From Altererythrobacter sp. (GTDB taxonomy: Bacteria > Pseudomonadota > Alphaproteobacteria > Sphingomonadales > Sphingomonadaceae), in contig JAFKFN010000005.1 in NCBI GenBank assembly GCA_017308255.1, forward strand, positions 186,001-250,000: DNA of 64,000 nt, written 5' to 3'. Shown here in pieces: positions 50,961 through 59,168 of this stretch (its first letter is position 1; each line of letters starts with the position of its first letter). The position numbers and the translations under genes were made by a program. The notes beneath the pieces are model-generated. The model did not search any database. It saw only the letters and a program-made list of their open reading frames with translations, and was not told the origin of the DNA.

Positions 50961-51831
50961 GCAGGCCGACGCGGCGCATCGCGGTCTCGAACGGGTCGGC
51001 GGGGATCGGCGCGAAGCTGAGGCGCTCGCGGCCGAACGCGAACTCGAGGGTCAGCCGGTAGCCCGGCAGCGGCTGGCGGCGGACGATACCGCGCAGCTCG
51101 AACGCGAACCGCTTCAGCGGCGAGAGCACGCCGGATTTGAGGTGGAGATGCTCGACATCGAAGCTCCAGCCGCCGCGCTGGCGACCGCCATGCTTGCGCA
51201 CGATGCGGTAGAGCCAGCGTTCGAGCCCGCCGGTGAGGTCGAAATAGGCGCGCTCGATGGTGAGCACGAGCGCCTGGTCGATGACCCCGGCGTAGAACCA
51301 GTCGGGCAGGATCAGCTCGAGGCCGAGCGGGCGGCCGCTGCCGTCGAGCCGCTCCTGCCATTCGTTGATCCAGGAGAAGCGATGGCGGCGGCGCTGGTGC
51401 TGCTGGCGGATCGAGGTGGCGATCGTGGTGGACTGGAGCCGGTCGAGCGCGGCCTTGAGGCGGTCATAATGATCGCGCCCGGTGCTGCGCCCGGTGAAGG
51501 TGAGGATTTCGTGGGGTGTCGCGGCCATCAGGCGCGAAGTCGGGCGCCCGGCGTCGCGCGCCTCGACGATCTGGCTCGCCGCCCAGATGAGGACGTCGGC
51601 GTCCCAGATGGTCGCCATGCCGTGCTCGGCGGTGGCTTCGACCAGGATCCAGGTCTCGCCCATGCGGAAGTCGATCGGTGCGACGCGCTTCGACTTGGCG
51701 AGGCTGAAGAAGGGCCAGGCCATCAGATCCTGCGCGTCGCGCGGCGCCAGCTCGCCGGGGATCGCGCGGAACAGGTCGAGCTGGGCGCGCTCCGCGCTGG
51801 CTCGCCGCGTGCCGGGCGGGGATGCGGACAT
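50944..51831 (-). CDS. repA: Replication initiator RepA
   Basis: A 295-residue protein matching the replication initiator protein A family: AQLDLFRAIPGELAPRDAQDLMAWPFFSLAKSKR, ATIWDADVLIWAASQIVEA, DHYDRLKAALDRLQSTTIATSIR, RFSWINEWQE, RIVRKHGGRQRGGW. Winged-helix folds are expected. It would bind the iterons next to its own 3' end. ATG 51831 lies 5 bp after the AlpA-like gene's stop. Confidence 0.9.
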   Translation of the reverse strand: MSASPPGTRRASAERAQLDLFRAIPGELAPRDAQDLMAWPFFSLAKSKRVAPIDFRMGETWILVEATAEHGMATIWDADVLIWAASQIVEARDAGRPTSRLMAATPHEILTFTGRSTGRDHYDRLKAALDRLQSTTIATSIRQQHQRRRHRFSWINEWQERLDGSGRPLGLELILPDWFYAGVIDQALVLTIERAYFDLTGGLERWLYRIVRKHGGRQRGGWSFDVEHLHLKSGVLSPLKRFAFELRGIVRRQPLPGYRLTLEFAFGRERLSFAPIPADPFETAMRRVGLPVDKS

Positions 51832-51836
51832 CGCGG

Positions 51837-52121
51837 TCAGCGCCCCTGCTCGCGGGCAAGGGCGGCGAGCCGGGCGAAGCGCTTCTTCGCCGGGTAGATG
51901 ACGCCGTCGCCGGGATCGGAGGTCGAGCGCCGCGAGCCCTTCGCGGCCCAGGCATCGAGATCGTCGAGCGCATAGACGATGCGCCCGCCGAGTTTCCGGA
52001 AGACCGGCCCGGTGCCATAGCAGCGATGCTTTTCGAGCGTCCGCGCCGACAGGCCGAGATGGACGGCCGCGTCGGGCGTCCGGAGGTAGCGCGGCATTGT
52101 CGGTTCGGGCGTGTCCGTCAC
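51837..52121 (-). CDS. AlpA/excisionase-like HTH protein
   Basis: About 94 residues. A helix-turn-helix of the MerR/AlpA excisionase type spans RYLRTPDAAVHLGLSARTLEKHRCYGTGPVFRKLGGRIVYALDDLDAW. It is encoded just before repA and probably controls the replication/transfer operon. Start is either GTG 52121 (GGAG upstream) or ATG 52097. Confidence 0.8.
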   Translation of the reverse strand: MTDTPEPTMPRYLRTPDAAVHLGLSARTLEKHRCYGTGPVFRKLGGRIVYALDDLDAWAAKGSRRSTSDPGDGVIYPAKKRFARLAALAREQGR

Positions 52122-52129
52122 GAAGGGGC

Positions 52130-52166
52130 TCCGGCGAAGCGCGGGGCCGTTCCGGCCAAGCGCGGG
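52130..52166. repeat. Two 16-bp direct repeats 21 bp apart upstream of the AlpA-repA operon
   Basis: TCCGGCGAAGCGCGGG (52130-52145) and TCCGGCCAAGCGCGGG (52151-52166) differ at one base. A weaker third copy may begin at 52171. The 21-bp period places them on the same helix face, right at the operon's 5' end, so they are candidate operators. Confidence 0.5.
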
Positions 52167-52248
52167 CTGCTGGAGCCAAGACTGGGAAAGAATGGCCAAG
52201 GCCGGGAGCGACGCGGATCAGGAGGCGCGTTATTGTCCCCGCCTCGCG

Positions 52249-53035
52249 TCAGGCGCCGGTGAGCAGCGCGCGATAGCCGCCTGCGACCAGGGCCCGCGCC
52301 GCGCCGAGCGCCCGCTGCGTGTTGCGGCGCTCGGTCGAGACTTCCCACTCGCGGCTCTCGTAACGACGCATGTGGGGATAGAGGATGGCGGCCATGTCCT
52401 GCCGCGGCGCGTGGGCGGCATCGGCATCGAGGAGGCGTAGAAGCCGGCTGTAGCGCCGGCGTTGCAGCCGGGTCGGCGCGAGCCCTCGCGGGACCGGCCC
52501 TGCCGCCCGTCCGCCGAGACGACGAGCGAGACGATGGGCGGCGGCCGCGCGGCCCAGGATGCCGAAGCCGTTGACGATGGCGATCACGACCGGACGCAGC
52601 GGATCGGGATCGGTGAGCCAGAGCCGGTGGACACCGCGCCGGTCGCCGATCACGAGATGGCGGCCGTCCGGTAAGGTGCGGTCGGCGAGCACCGGCCCGA
52701 TCGACGCGGGATCGAGCGGGCGGGCGTCCCGTGCGTCAGCAGGAGCGGCGTCGAGCCGGACGGTGGCGGCGCTGAGATCGGGGGACCAGAGCGCTGGCGC
52801 GTCGTCGGCGGGCAGGTCGGGCTCGCAGGGGAAAGGACAACCCCCATCGGTGCGCGAGCGCGAGCATGGCTTCGTCCGCAGCGAGCTTGGCGAGCGGGCG
52901 GCTGCGCGCCAGGGCGTGATATTCGCGGCAATAGCCGGGATTGCGGCGCAGGAACTCCTGCGCGAACCCGGTGAGATCGAGGTTGGCGAAATCGTCGTCG
53001 GTGTGCGGCGAGCGCCAGTCGTTCACAGATTGCAT
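52249..53035 (-). pseudogene. DUF6499/DUF2285-type regulator with a one-base frameshift
   Basis: From ATG 53035 the protein reads MQSVNDWRSPHTDDDFANLD, FAQEFLRRNPGYCREYHALA and LALAHRWGLSFP, the DUF6499-type N-terminus. At a run of four C (plus strand G at 52828-52831) the good frame changes. It continues CEPDLPADDAPALWSPDLSA and on into the DUF2285 domain (GLAPTRLQRRRYSRLLRLLDAD; ALVAGGYRALLTG). Three C instead of four would restore one protein of about 260 residues. Either a real inactivation, phase variation at the run, or an assembly error. Confidence 0.75.
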
Positions 53036-53165
53036 GGACAGCCTCCCCTTGCGGCATCTCCGGTGCCGAAGGCTGTCAGGGTGCGGCGCTGCCGGAGCTT
53101 TTGAAGTCACCAAAGCTGGCCGGGGCGGTACCTGGAAATGCGCCGCGCGCGCGGCCGAGTGAGCG

Positions 53166-53474
53166 CTATTTCCGACCTTGCTCGAGCAGGTCGCGATAGC
53201 CTGTCTCGGTCATCCAGCGGGCGCGGGCGAGATGGGCGTCATGCACGGCTCTCGCGCGGTCGGGCTCGGCCGCCGCGTCGAGGCCGAACAGGATCAACGC
53301 AACTTCGCGCCAGTCCGCCTGTTCCTTGGCGGCTTCGAGCAGGCGCAGATAGGTGACGAAATGGCGCTTGTCATAGGCGGTGACGTGATCGGATCGCGGC
53401 GGGCAGTCGTCGAAGGGAGGCGTCGTCACCGGCGCACCGGGAAGGGCTTGCGCCGGCGCGGCACGCCGGTCCAT
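53166..53474 (-). CDS. Small DUF2285-like protein
   Basis: A 102-residue protein: LTAYD-type start (DHVTAYDKRHFVTYLRLLEAAKEQADWREVALILFGLD) and RAVHDAHLARARWMTETGYRDLL. This pattern is common in alphaproteobacterial conjugative elements, next to the larger DUF2285 regulator. Role unknown, possibly regulatory. Start uncertain within the first 25 residues. Confidence 0.7.
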   Translation of the reverse strand: MDRRAAPAQALPGAPVTTPPFDDCPPRSDHVTAYDKRHFVTYLRLLEAAKEQADWREVALILFGLDAAAEPDRARAVHDAHLARARWMTETGYRDLLEQGRK

Positions 53475-53610
53475 AGCAGCGAACGATCCGAAATGGACTG
53501 AATCGCTTCCTCCCGTATCGGGCCAAGCCTCTACCCTCGCGGGTATGACGCGGCGGCGCATCGGGGCGACCGCACACCGTGACAAGCGGTCCACCGTCTC
53601 CCAAAATATC

Positions 53611-53643
53611 CGCGTATTATAATGCGTAGCACGATAATACGCG
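53611..53643. promoter_or_regulatory. 10-bp palindromic operator and -10 box upstream of the XRE gene
   Basis: CGCGTATTAT (53611-53620) and ATAATACGCG (53634-53643) are perfect inverted repeats separated by 13 nt. A TATAAT hexamer overlaps the left arm (53618-53623). The site lies 19 bp upstream of the XRE ATG and between divergent genes, a classic autoregulated operator. Confidence 0.7.
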
Positions 53644-53662
53644 ATTGCTTTCTATCCTGTGG

Positions 53663-53902
53663 ATGGACATCCGCAAACTGTTTGGCGCCAATGTGCGTCG
53701 TTATCGTGTCAGTCTGACTATCAGCCAGGAAGCGTTGGGTGTGCGGATGGGCGTCGACCGGGCCTATGTGAGCGCGATCGAGCGTGGTGTTCAGAATGTG
53801 ACCCTGCTCTCGATGTGGGAGGTCGCGCAGGCGCTCGGCGTGCGTCCGGCCGCCCTGCTCGCCGAGGACGTGGTCATCGGGGATGACGACGGGCAAGCCT
53901 AG
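53663..53902 (+). CDS. XRE-family HTH regulator
   Basis: A 79-residue protein that is essentially one HTH_3 domain: DIRKLFGANVRRYRVSLTISQEALGVRMGVDRAYVSAIERGVQNVTLLSMWEVAQALGV. Size and form resemble controller proteins. ATG 53663 preferred over an upstream TTG (53645). It should bind the palindrome at 53611-53643. Its stop overlaps the convergent membrane-protein gene. Confidence 0.9.
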   Translation: MDIRKLFGANVRRYRVSLTISQEALGVRMGVDRAYVSAIERGVQNVTLLSMWEVAQALGVRPAALLAEDVVIGDDDGQA

Positions 53903-54336
53903 CGGCCGAACGGCGCTGCCTGTGCGGGCGCGGCGAGATCGAACGCGGCGAGGCGGCCCCAGGCGCTGGCGCCGACAGCAAGCGCGCCCGCACCCGCGAT
54001 GAACTGACGCCAGAGGTCGGGCACGCCGCCGAGCGCAAGCACGCCGTGGACGGCGTGATAGCCGGCGAAGGCAGCCGGGACCGCGAACAGCAGCGCGACG
54101 CCGAGCCGGGTGATCGGGGAACGGGCAAGCGCGAACAGCATCTGGCCGGCAATCAGCGTGCCGATCGCGGCGGCGAGGCCGGCGAGCAGCGCCGTGAGCA
54201 CGCCCGAGCCGCCGGCGTGCATCCACAGGCCGAGCGAGACGCCCGCGAAAAAGGGCAGTGCATGGACGGCGAGCGTGAACAGCAGCCAGCACAGGAAGAA
54301 GATGAGCGGAACAATGAGCAGCAGCGCGATGGTCAT
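53899..54336 (-). CDS. Small polytopic membrane protein
   Basis: A 145-residue protein with about four TM segments (ALLLIVPLIFFLCWLLFTLAV; VLTALLAGLAAAIGTLIAG; LGVALLFAVPAAFAGYHAV; FIAGAGALAVGASAWG). No family named. Found with ssb and plasmid maintenance genes, its role is unknown. Confidence 0.75.
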   Translation of the reverse strand: MTIALLLIVPLIFFLCWLLFTLAVHALPFFAGVSLGLWMHAGGSGVLTALLAGLAAAIGTLIAGQMLFALARSPITRLGVALLFAVPAAFAGYHAVHGVLALGGVPDLWRQFIAGAGALAVGASAWGRLAAFDLAAPAQAAPFGR

Positions 54337-54536
54337 AGCGGCCTCCGGGACGGGTTTCGTCGTTGGGAGGCGCTCACAGGGATCATCACAGCGCCGATCT
54401 TGCCGTGAGCATAGCAGACAGGGCCGCTCGGCGGAAGATCACGCCGGCAAGCCGCTGCGATCGCCAGACCGATAGGTCGACGTGGCGCCGACGCGGCAAA
54501 GAGGTCGCCGCCGCCCAGCGGCGACGACCGTGGGGA

Positions 54537-54857
54537 TCAACGCTTCTGCAGGTGATCCAGCAATCCGTAGCGCTCGGCGACGCTGCCCCGCCTCGGGCGT
54601 GCCGCTTCCGTCGCCATCGCATCGGTGATGCTGGCGGTCAGCCCGTCGATCACGAAGCCCTTCTCGGCCAGCGCGCCGAGAAGCGAGGCGAGCGTCGGAA
54701 ATTCCTCGATGCGCGTGCCCATCCAGAGGTCGGGCCATTCGGTTTTCGGATTCTCGAACGCCTGGAGGAAATAGGTTCGAAGCGGCGGATCGTAGCCGAT
54801 CGTCGCATTGTCGTCGGTGCGGGCGGGCGAGCTGATAGTGATGGCGTAGCGGCTCAT
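54537..54857 (-). CDS. Hypothetical protein
   Basis: A 106-residue soluble protein (MSRYAITISSPARTDDNATIGYDPPLRTYFLQAFEN; TLASLLGALAEKGFVIDGL). No domain recognised. It lies upstream of the membrane-protein gene on the same strand, 200 bp away; that gap shows nothing clear. GGAGG-like site (AAGGAGGCTCCG) before ATG 54857. Confidence 0.7.
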   Translation of the reverse strand: MSRYAITISSPARTDDNATIGYDPPLRTYFLQAFENPKTEWPDLWMGTRIEEFPTLASLLGALAEKGFVIDGLTASITDAMATEAARPRRGSVAERYGLLDHLQKR

Positions 54858-54922
54858 CGGAGCCTCCTTGTCGTGTGCGGGATGGCCGGTGACGCGCATT
54901 AACGCCGCGCCGGAAAGGAGAA

Positions 54923-54949
54923 GGCCCGGCGGAGAAGCTCCGCCGGGCC
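54923..54949 (-). terminator. Rho-independent terminator after ssb
   Basis: GGCCCGGCGGAG and CTCCGCCGGGCC form a perfect 12-bp stem with a 3-nt loop, 10 bp past the ssb stop on the minus strand. It is followed by TTCTCCTTTCC. Very stable; likely a real terminator. Confidence 0.75.
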
Positions 54950-54959
54950 GGTGTCCCGA

Positions 54960-55376
54960 TCAGAACGGGACGTCGTCGTCGAGGTCATTGGGGGCGTTCG
55001 AGCCGGCGTTCCCGCCGGTCTGGGCGGGCTTGCCCCGGCTGAGGAAATCGACCGTCTCGGCGATGATCTCGCAGCCGTAGCGTTCCACGCCGCCCTGGTC
55101 GGTCCACTTGGTGTAGTGGATGCGGCCGCGGACCAGCACCTTCATCCCCTTGGTGCAATGCTCCTGGACCGTCTTGCCGAGACCGTTGAACACCGTGACG
55201 CGGTGCCATTCGGTGTCCTGCTCGCGGCGGCCCTGAGCGTCCCGAACAACCTGGCCGTCCTTGTAGCGGGGACGCGAGGTGGCGAGGCGGATGGAGGTGA
55301 TGTTGGTGCCGCCCTGGGTGGTGCGGCTTTCCGGGTCCGCGCCGATGTTGCCGGCGAGAATGACGATGTTCTGCAT
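54960..55376 (-). CDS. ssb: Single-stranded DNA-binding protein
   Basis: A 138-residue SSB: OB-fold start (MQNIVILAGNIGADPESRTT), EWHRVTVFNGLGKTVQEHCTKGMKVLVRGRI, and the acidic C-terminal tip DDDVPF that recruits partners. It protects single-stranded DNA during replication and conjugative entry. A palindrome GAGGGA/TCCCTC lies at 55402-55416 just upstream and may be part of its control. Confidence 0.95.
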   Translation of the reverse strand: MQNIVILAGNIGADPESRTTQGGTNITSIRLATSRPRYKDGQVVRDAQGRREQDTEWHRVTVFNGLGKTVQEHCTKGMKVLVRGRIHYTKWTDQGGVERYGCEIIAETVDFLSRGKPAQTGGNAGSNAPNDLDDDVPF

Positions 55377-56051
55377 GTGACTTCTCCGTTGCTTCACGTC
55401 CGAGGGACCGTCCCTCCGACGAAGCCCGGCCAAGGCCGTCGGGAGCCGCCTGCACCGCCGCGCCCAGCGCGGCGGCTCGACCCCAAAGGCCCGGAGTGGT
55501 GCGGGCAGCCGCTTCAGCGGCAACACGGTCCGGCGCCGCCGGGGTTGTCGGCGGAAACCGAACGGACTTAGGGATTCGCCAGTCGGAGGGACCGCATCCC
55601 TTCGGCGGAAGCACGCCGGAGAGACCTGCAACGCCATCGGCATCGCCGCGCTGCATCGCGCCGGACATGGGACCCCCTCCCGGCGGCGCGCCCACACGCC
55701 TTCCCCACGCGGCGACGCTGCTTCGGAAAGACGGTTTCGGGACGGGGACCGCCGCCGCGCGGCACCCGCATGGCCGCGTGCCGACCACTATCGGCAAGAC
55801 GGTGCGGGATATGCGGTGTGGGATGACACTGTTCCCGGCGCCCCGCCACGGCAAGGGACAGAGGAGAGCCGGAACGCCGGCTGCGCCGATCATGCCGATC
55901 GGGATGCCGTCGCGGGCAAATGCCGGGAACGGCGGCGGGAACACCGGCTCCCGTCTCCCTGTCCCGGCTGATCTTCACTCTGATCGGGACACCGGCCTGG
56001 TCAGGCTATCGGCGAGCTTTCCGCAAATACGGCGTTGCGGAAATCAGGATT
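55377..56051. other. Long gap between ssb and the thermonuclease gene
   Basis: About 675 bp with no convincing gene. Open frames here are Arg/Pro-rich artefacts of high GC. Apart from the small palindrome at 55402-55416 (near the ssb start) no repeat, tRNA or RNA structure was recognised. Confidence 0.5.
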
Positions 56052-56750
56052 TCAGCGCGCCGCCGGCCGCCATCCCGCGCGCTGGGCGTCGCCGAGCGAA
56101 CAGAACCAGCGTTCGCCGCGGCTCATGTCGATTCTGACCGCGGCATAATCGCGCTGCCCTGGCGCATGGACGATCCGGCGTCCGTCCGCATTGATGTTGC
56201 CCTTGAACGGGCAGCGCCGGTCGGGCGGCGCGGCCGATGCCCGGCGCCGCTCCGCCTCGCGGGCCGCGCGCCATTCCCAGGGCGGCGTGATCGTGCCGAT
56301 CCAGACGCCGATGCGTCGGCGGCGGGCGGCCTGTTGCGTCGCACGATAGGCGCCTTCGCTGTAGCGCGGATAGTCGAGCGCCCAGCCGTTCTCGACCAGC
56401 CATCCGCCTATGTCGCGACCGCGGGCCGTGCAGCGCGCGACGGGGCGACCGCCCTGGTCGCGATAGGCCGGAACGCAGCGCACGGCGGCGGTTCCGAGCC
56501 ACGCGCGCAAGGCGGCTTGCGCACCGCGTCCGCACGGCCATTGCCGGCCGGCTGCATCGCGGCACTGCTGGGCCAATTCCGGCGCATCTATGCCCAGAAC
56601 CCGCACGCGCGCCCCGCCGAGGTCGAAGGTGTCGCCATCGACAACGCTGGCCCGGCCCTCGATGGGCTGGGCGGCCTGAACGGCTCCACAGGTCGAAGCG
56701 GCGATCAGGACAGCAGCGAAACGCAGGGACAATGAAGCAACGGCGGACAT
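56052..56750 (-). CDS. Secreted thermonuclease-family (SNase-like) protein
   Basis: A 232-residue protein with a signal peptide (FAAVLIAASTCGAVQAAQ). The nuclease core carries VVDGDTFDLGGARVRVLGIDAPE (metal-binding Asp and catalytic Arg/Glu region) and GGRPVARC, GWALDYPRYSEGAY. The C-terminal 60 residues (CPFKGNINADGRRIVHAPGQRDY; FCSLGDAQRAGW) look like an Excalibur-type add-on with Cys. Periplasmic or secreted nuclease; conjugative elements often carry one. Confidence 0.88.
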   Translation of the reverse strand: MSAVASLSLRFAAVLIAASTCGAVQAAQPIEGRASVVDGDTFDLGGARVRVLGIDAPELAQQCRDAAGRQWPCGRGAQAALRAWLGTAAVRCVPAYRDQGGRPVARCTARGRDIGGWLVENGWALDYPRYSEGAYRATQQAARRRRIGVWIGTITPPWEWRAAREAERRRASAAPPDRRCPFKGNINADGRRIVHAPGQRDYAAVRIDMSRGERWFCSLGDAQRAGWRPAAR

Positions 56751-56798
56751 GGCTGAGACCTTATTGTCAGGGACGAACCCGAGGGCAATGGGCGGCGC

Positions 56799-57740
56799 TT
56801 AAGCGCCGCCCCGGTTGCGGAAGTCCCACACCTTGATGCCGATCACCTTCGCCTTGTCGCGGATATTGTCCTGGATGCCGGTGCCGGGGAAAACCACGAG
56901 GCCCCTGGGCATGGCCTCCAGCACTGCGTCGTTGCGCTTGAATGGCGCGGCCCGCTTGTGCTTGTCCCAATCGGGCTCGAAGGGAATGCTCGGGACCTTG
57001 GCGGCATCGGCCCAGAGGACCGCGATATGCTCGCCGCCGGTGCTGGTCGCGCCATGCAGCAGGACCATGTCAGGGAACTTGGCCTTGAGCTTGTCGAGCG
57101 TGGCGCAGATGAACCGGGCGTCGTTGAACCCCGGACCCGAGGAGACCGCGATGCGGGTGCCCGGAGGCAGAAGCACCTGCTTGTCGGCCCATCTGCGCGT
57201 GTTGAAAAAGGCGTTGCTGTCGACGATAGCCGAGGTCAGCTTCTTGCGATTGACCTTGGAGCCGGAACGGGGAAGCCACGGCTTCTTGGTGTAGGCGCGG
57301 TATTGGTCGGCGCTGGCATCGCGCAGATATTCGAACGTGTCGCGCCGCTCGATCATCGTGATACCCTCGGCGAGCGCGCGCTCGAGTTCCAGAGACCGCA
57401 CCTCCGAGCCGTCCTGTTCGCGCTGGAGCCGTTTCTGGGTCTGCTCATTGTCGTCCAGCTCGCGCTCGACCCGGCGGATGCCGTTCTGGAAGACATTGAC
57501 GATGCCCCAGAGGATGTCCTCGAGGTCGGGTTCGATGCGGGTGTCGATCAGCGCAGCGACGATGCCGTCGAACATATCGGCCACCGCGCCGTCGACGAGG
57601 CGGGCCTCGGGCAAGGGACGCTGGTCGGGCTCGTCCTCGAACGGCCGGTAGCCGTAGAGCTGCATCTCCTGGATGAGCTGGACCATCGAGGATTCGGCAT
57701 GTTCGGGTTCGTCGGCGGGAATATCGTCGTTGTCGGTCAT
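56799..57740 (-). CDS. DUF2493-domain protein
   Basis: A 313-residue protein. A helical N-terminal half (residues 1-160; ILWGIVNVFQNGIRRVERELDD; EQTQKRLQREQDG) precedes the DUF2493/SLOG-like domain: RIAVSSGPGFNDARFICATLDKLKAKFPDMVLLHGATSTGGEHIAVLWADAAKVPSIPFEPDWDKHKRAAPFKRNDAVLE and GLVVFPGTGIQDNI. The Rossmann-like fold may sense a nucleotide. It is common next to Toprim and strawberry-notch genes on such elements. Confidence 0.85.
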   Translation of the reverse strand: MTDNDDIPADEPEHAESSMVQLIQEMQLYGYRPFEDEPDQRPLPEARLVDGAVADMFDGIVAALIDTRIEPDLEDILWGIVNVFQNGIRRVERELDDNEQTQKRLQREQDGSEVRSLELERALAEGITMIERRDTFEYLRDASADQYRAYTKKPWLPRSGSKVNRKKLTSAIVDSNAFFNTRRWADKQVLLPPGTRIAVSSGPGFNDARFICATLDKLKAKFPDMVLLHGATSTGGEHIAVLWADAAKVPSIPFEPDWDKHKRAAPFKRNDAVLEAMPRGLVVFPGTGIQDNIRDKAKVIGIKVWDFRNRGGA

Positions 57741-58094
57741 GGGTGTCGCCCTTCGGCCTAGGACCGCGACCCTCGCGGCCTTCATGGCGACGGAAAGCAG
57801 CGAGCCGGGCGGCGCGCGCACCGCCAAGCGCAAGCGGTCCCGCGCGCCCGCGCGCGGGATGGCGGCCGGAGCGAAGCGGAGGTAAGGGCAGCGGGGGCTA
57901 TTTTGCTTCGCGATGCAAAGCGGCCGCTCGCGGCCGCGGCGGAAAATAGTCCCCGCTGCCCGTTGCGCGCGACGAACGCCTGCTGCCCGGTCGCCCTCTA
58001 TGAAGGCCGGGGCGCGTCCTCTCGGACGCAAGCGGCGCCCCATAGCGACGCGCGCTTCCGCCGGCGATCCACGAAACTGCCCGCTTCCCGGCCG
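57741..58094. other. Gap with strong inverted repeats
   Basis: 354 bp without a gene. A 9-bp hairpin TCCCGCGCG/CGCGCGGGA (57838-57859) lies near the DUF2493 start, and the long inverted repeat at 57886-57961 (separate entry) occupies the middle. On the minus strand both lie between the Toprim stop and the DUF2493 start. Confidence 0.55.
57886..57961. repeat. 19-bp inverted repeat enclosing two GCGGCCGC palindromes
   Basis: GGGCAGCGGGGGCTATTTT (57886-57904) against AAAATAGTCCCCGCTGCCC (57943-57961), 18 of 19 pairing, around a 38-nt loop. The loop itself carries GCGGCCGC twice (57920-57927 and 57930-57937), able to form an inner hairpin. It could terminate transcription both ways, or be a protein-binding cruciform. 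Confidence 0.75.
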
Positions 58095-59144
58095 TCAGCC
58101 CGACAGGAGGAAACGCTCGGCGTCTTCGGCCTTGAGCTGGGGCAGCAGATGCGTCCGCAACCGATCCTTACCGAGAAGGCGCAGGTCCGAATTGAAGTCG
58201 TCGAGCTGAGGCAGGAGCGGCATCGTCTCGATCCCGGCCTCGGCGGCGCGCTCGGCCAGAGTCTTGTCCGCCGCGTCGCCGGTCGGATCGTCATCACGCG
58301 CGACATAGAGGCGACGAAGCTGCGGCGGGAACAGGATGGCCGCGAGATGAGCGCCCGAGAGGCCCGCGATCGCCGGCATGGCGGGTGCGATCTGACGCAG
58401 CGACAACATGGTCTCGATGCCCTCGCCAGCGAACATGACCGGACCTGCCTTGCCCAAGCGGACGCCGTTTCCGAGCAACAGGCCCATCGCGCGGCGCGGA
58501 TAGGCGACAGGCGCCTTGCCCGCCGCCGCCGGATCGAGCCAGGTGCGATGCACGCCGGTCAGCCGGCCGTCGAGATCGGTCACGGCCGCGATCATCGCCG
58601 GCCAGGCCGACCGGGTGCCGGGCGCATCCTTCTTCGACGGCCGATAGTAGCAGCCCGGCTTGAACCGCAGCGCGTCGCAATCGCGCAAAACCGTAATGGC
58701 GCGTGTCTCCAGATAGGCTTGCACGACGCTGCCGGTGATCGAAGCCGATCCGCCGAACAGCCGTCCCGCAGCCTCCGGCGTCCCGGACGCCGCCTTGGCG
58801 GGACGTCGCCATCGCGGCTCGGGATCGGGGTCCGGCATCGGCAAGCTGAGGAAACGGCGGGCCTCATCGAGCGTTTCGCGCATCGACCGGGTGCCCTGGG
58901 CGATGGCGATGATGTCGAGCAGGTCGCCGTGATCGCCGGTTGCGGCGTCGGTCCATTTGCCCGCCGCACCGCGTCCGTCGGGGGACGCGGCGAGACGGAC
59001 ATAGAGGCTTCGCCCCGGCGTGTTGCGGACATCGCCGACCAGCCAGTAGCGGCCCTCGCGATGGCCTTTGGAGAGGTAGCGGCGGCAGACGGCCTCTGCA
59101 TGGTCGGCAAGCCGCCGGGCGATTTCGGGTGCGGGATTGTTCAT
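58095..59144 (-). CDS. DUF7146/Toprim-domain protein (primase-like)
   Basis: A 349-residue protein. The N-terminal part (RRLADHAEAVCRRYLSKGHREGRYWLVGDV; GDLLDIIAIAQGTRSMRETLDEARRFL) resembles the DUF7146 region. The Toprim domain follows: Glu in PVMFAGEGIETMLSLRQ, and DxD-type LYVARDDDPTGDAA. Probably a DNA primase-like enzyme that acts on incoming single strands. No zinc-finger Cys cluster is seen. The next gene upstream is the strawberry-notch helicase. Confidence 0.85.
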   Translation of the reverse strand: MNNPAPEIARRLADHAEAVCRRYLSKGHREGRYWLVGDVRNTPGRSLYVRLAASPDGRGAAGKWTDAATGDHGDLLDIIAIAQGTRSMRETLDEARRFLSLPMPDPDPEPRWRRPAKAASGTPEAAGRLFGGSASITGSVVQAYLETRAITVLRDCDALRFKPGCYYRPSKKDAPGTRSAWPAMIAAVTDLDGRLTGVHRTWLDPAAAGKAPVAYPRRAMGLLLGNGVRLGKAGPVMFAGEGIETMLSLRQIAPAMPAIAGLSGAHLAAILFPPQLRRLYVARDDDPTGDAADKTLAERAAEAGIETMPLLPQLDDFNSDLRLLGKDRLRTHLLPQLKAEDAERFLLSG

Positions 59145-59168
59145 GGCGCCGATCCTTGTCCTCACGGC

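Noticed and set aside
53645..53662. TTG start extending the XRE protein by six residues
   Set aside because: The ATG at 53663 matches the usual start of such short regulators and leaves the operator outside the gene.
55496..56735. Overlapping plus-strand frames in the ssb-thermonuclease gap
   Set aside because: Arg/Pro/Ala-rich, no ribosome binding site, no domain; one runs antisense through the thermonuclease gene.
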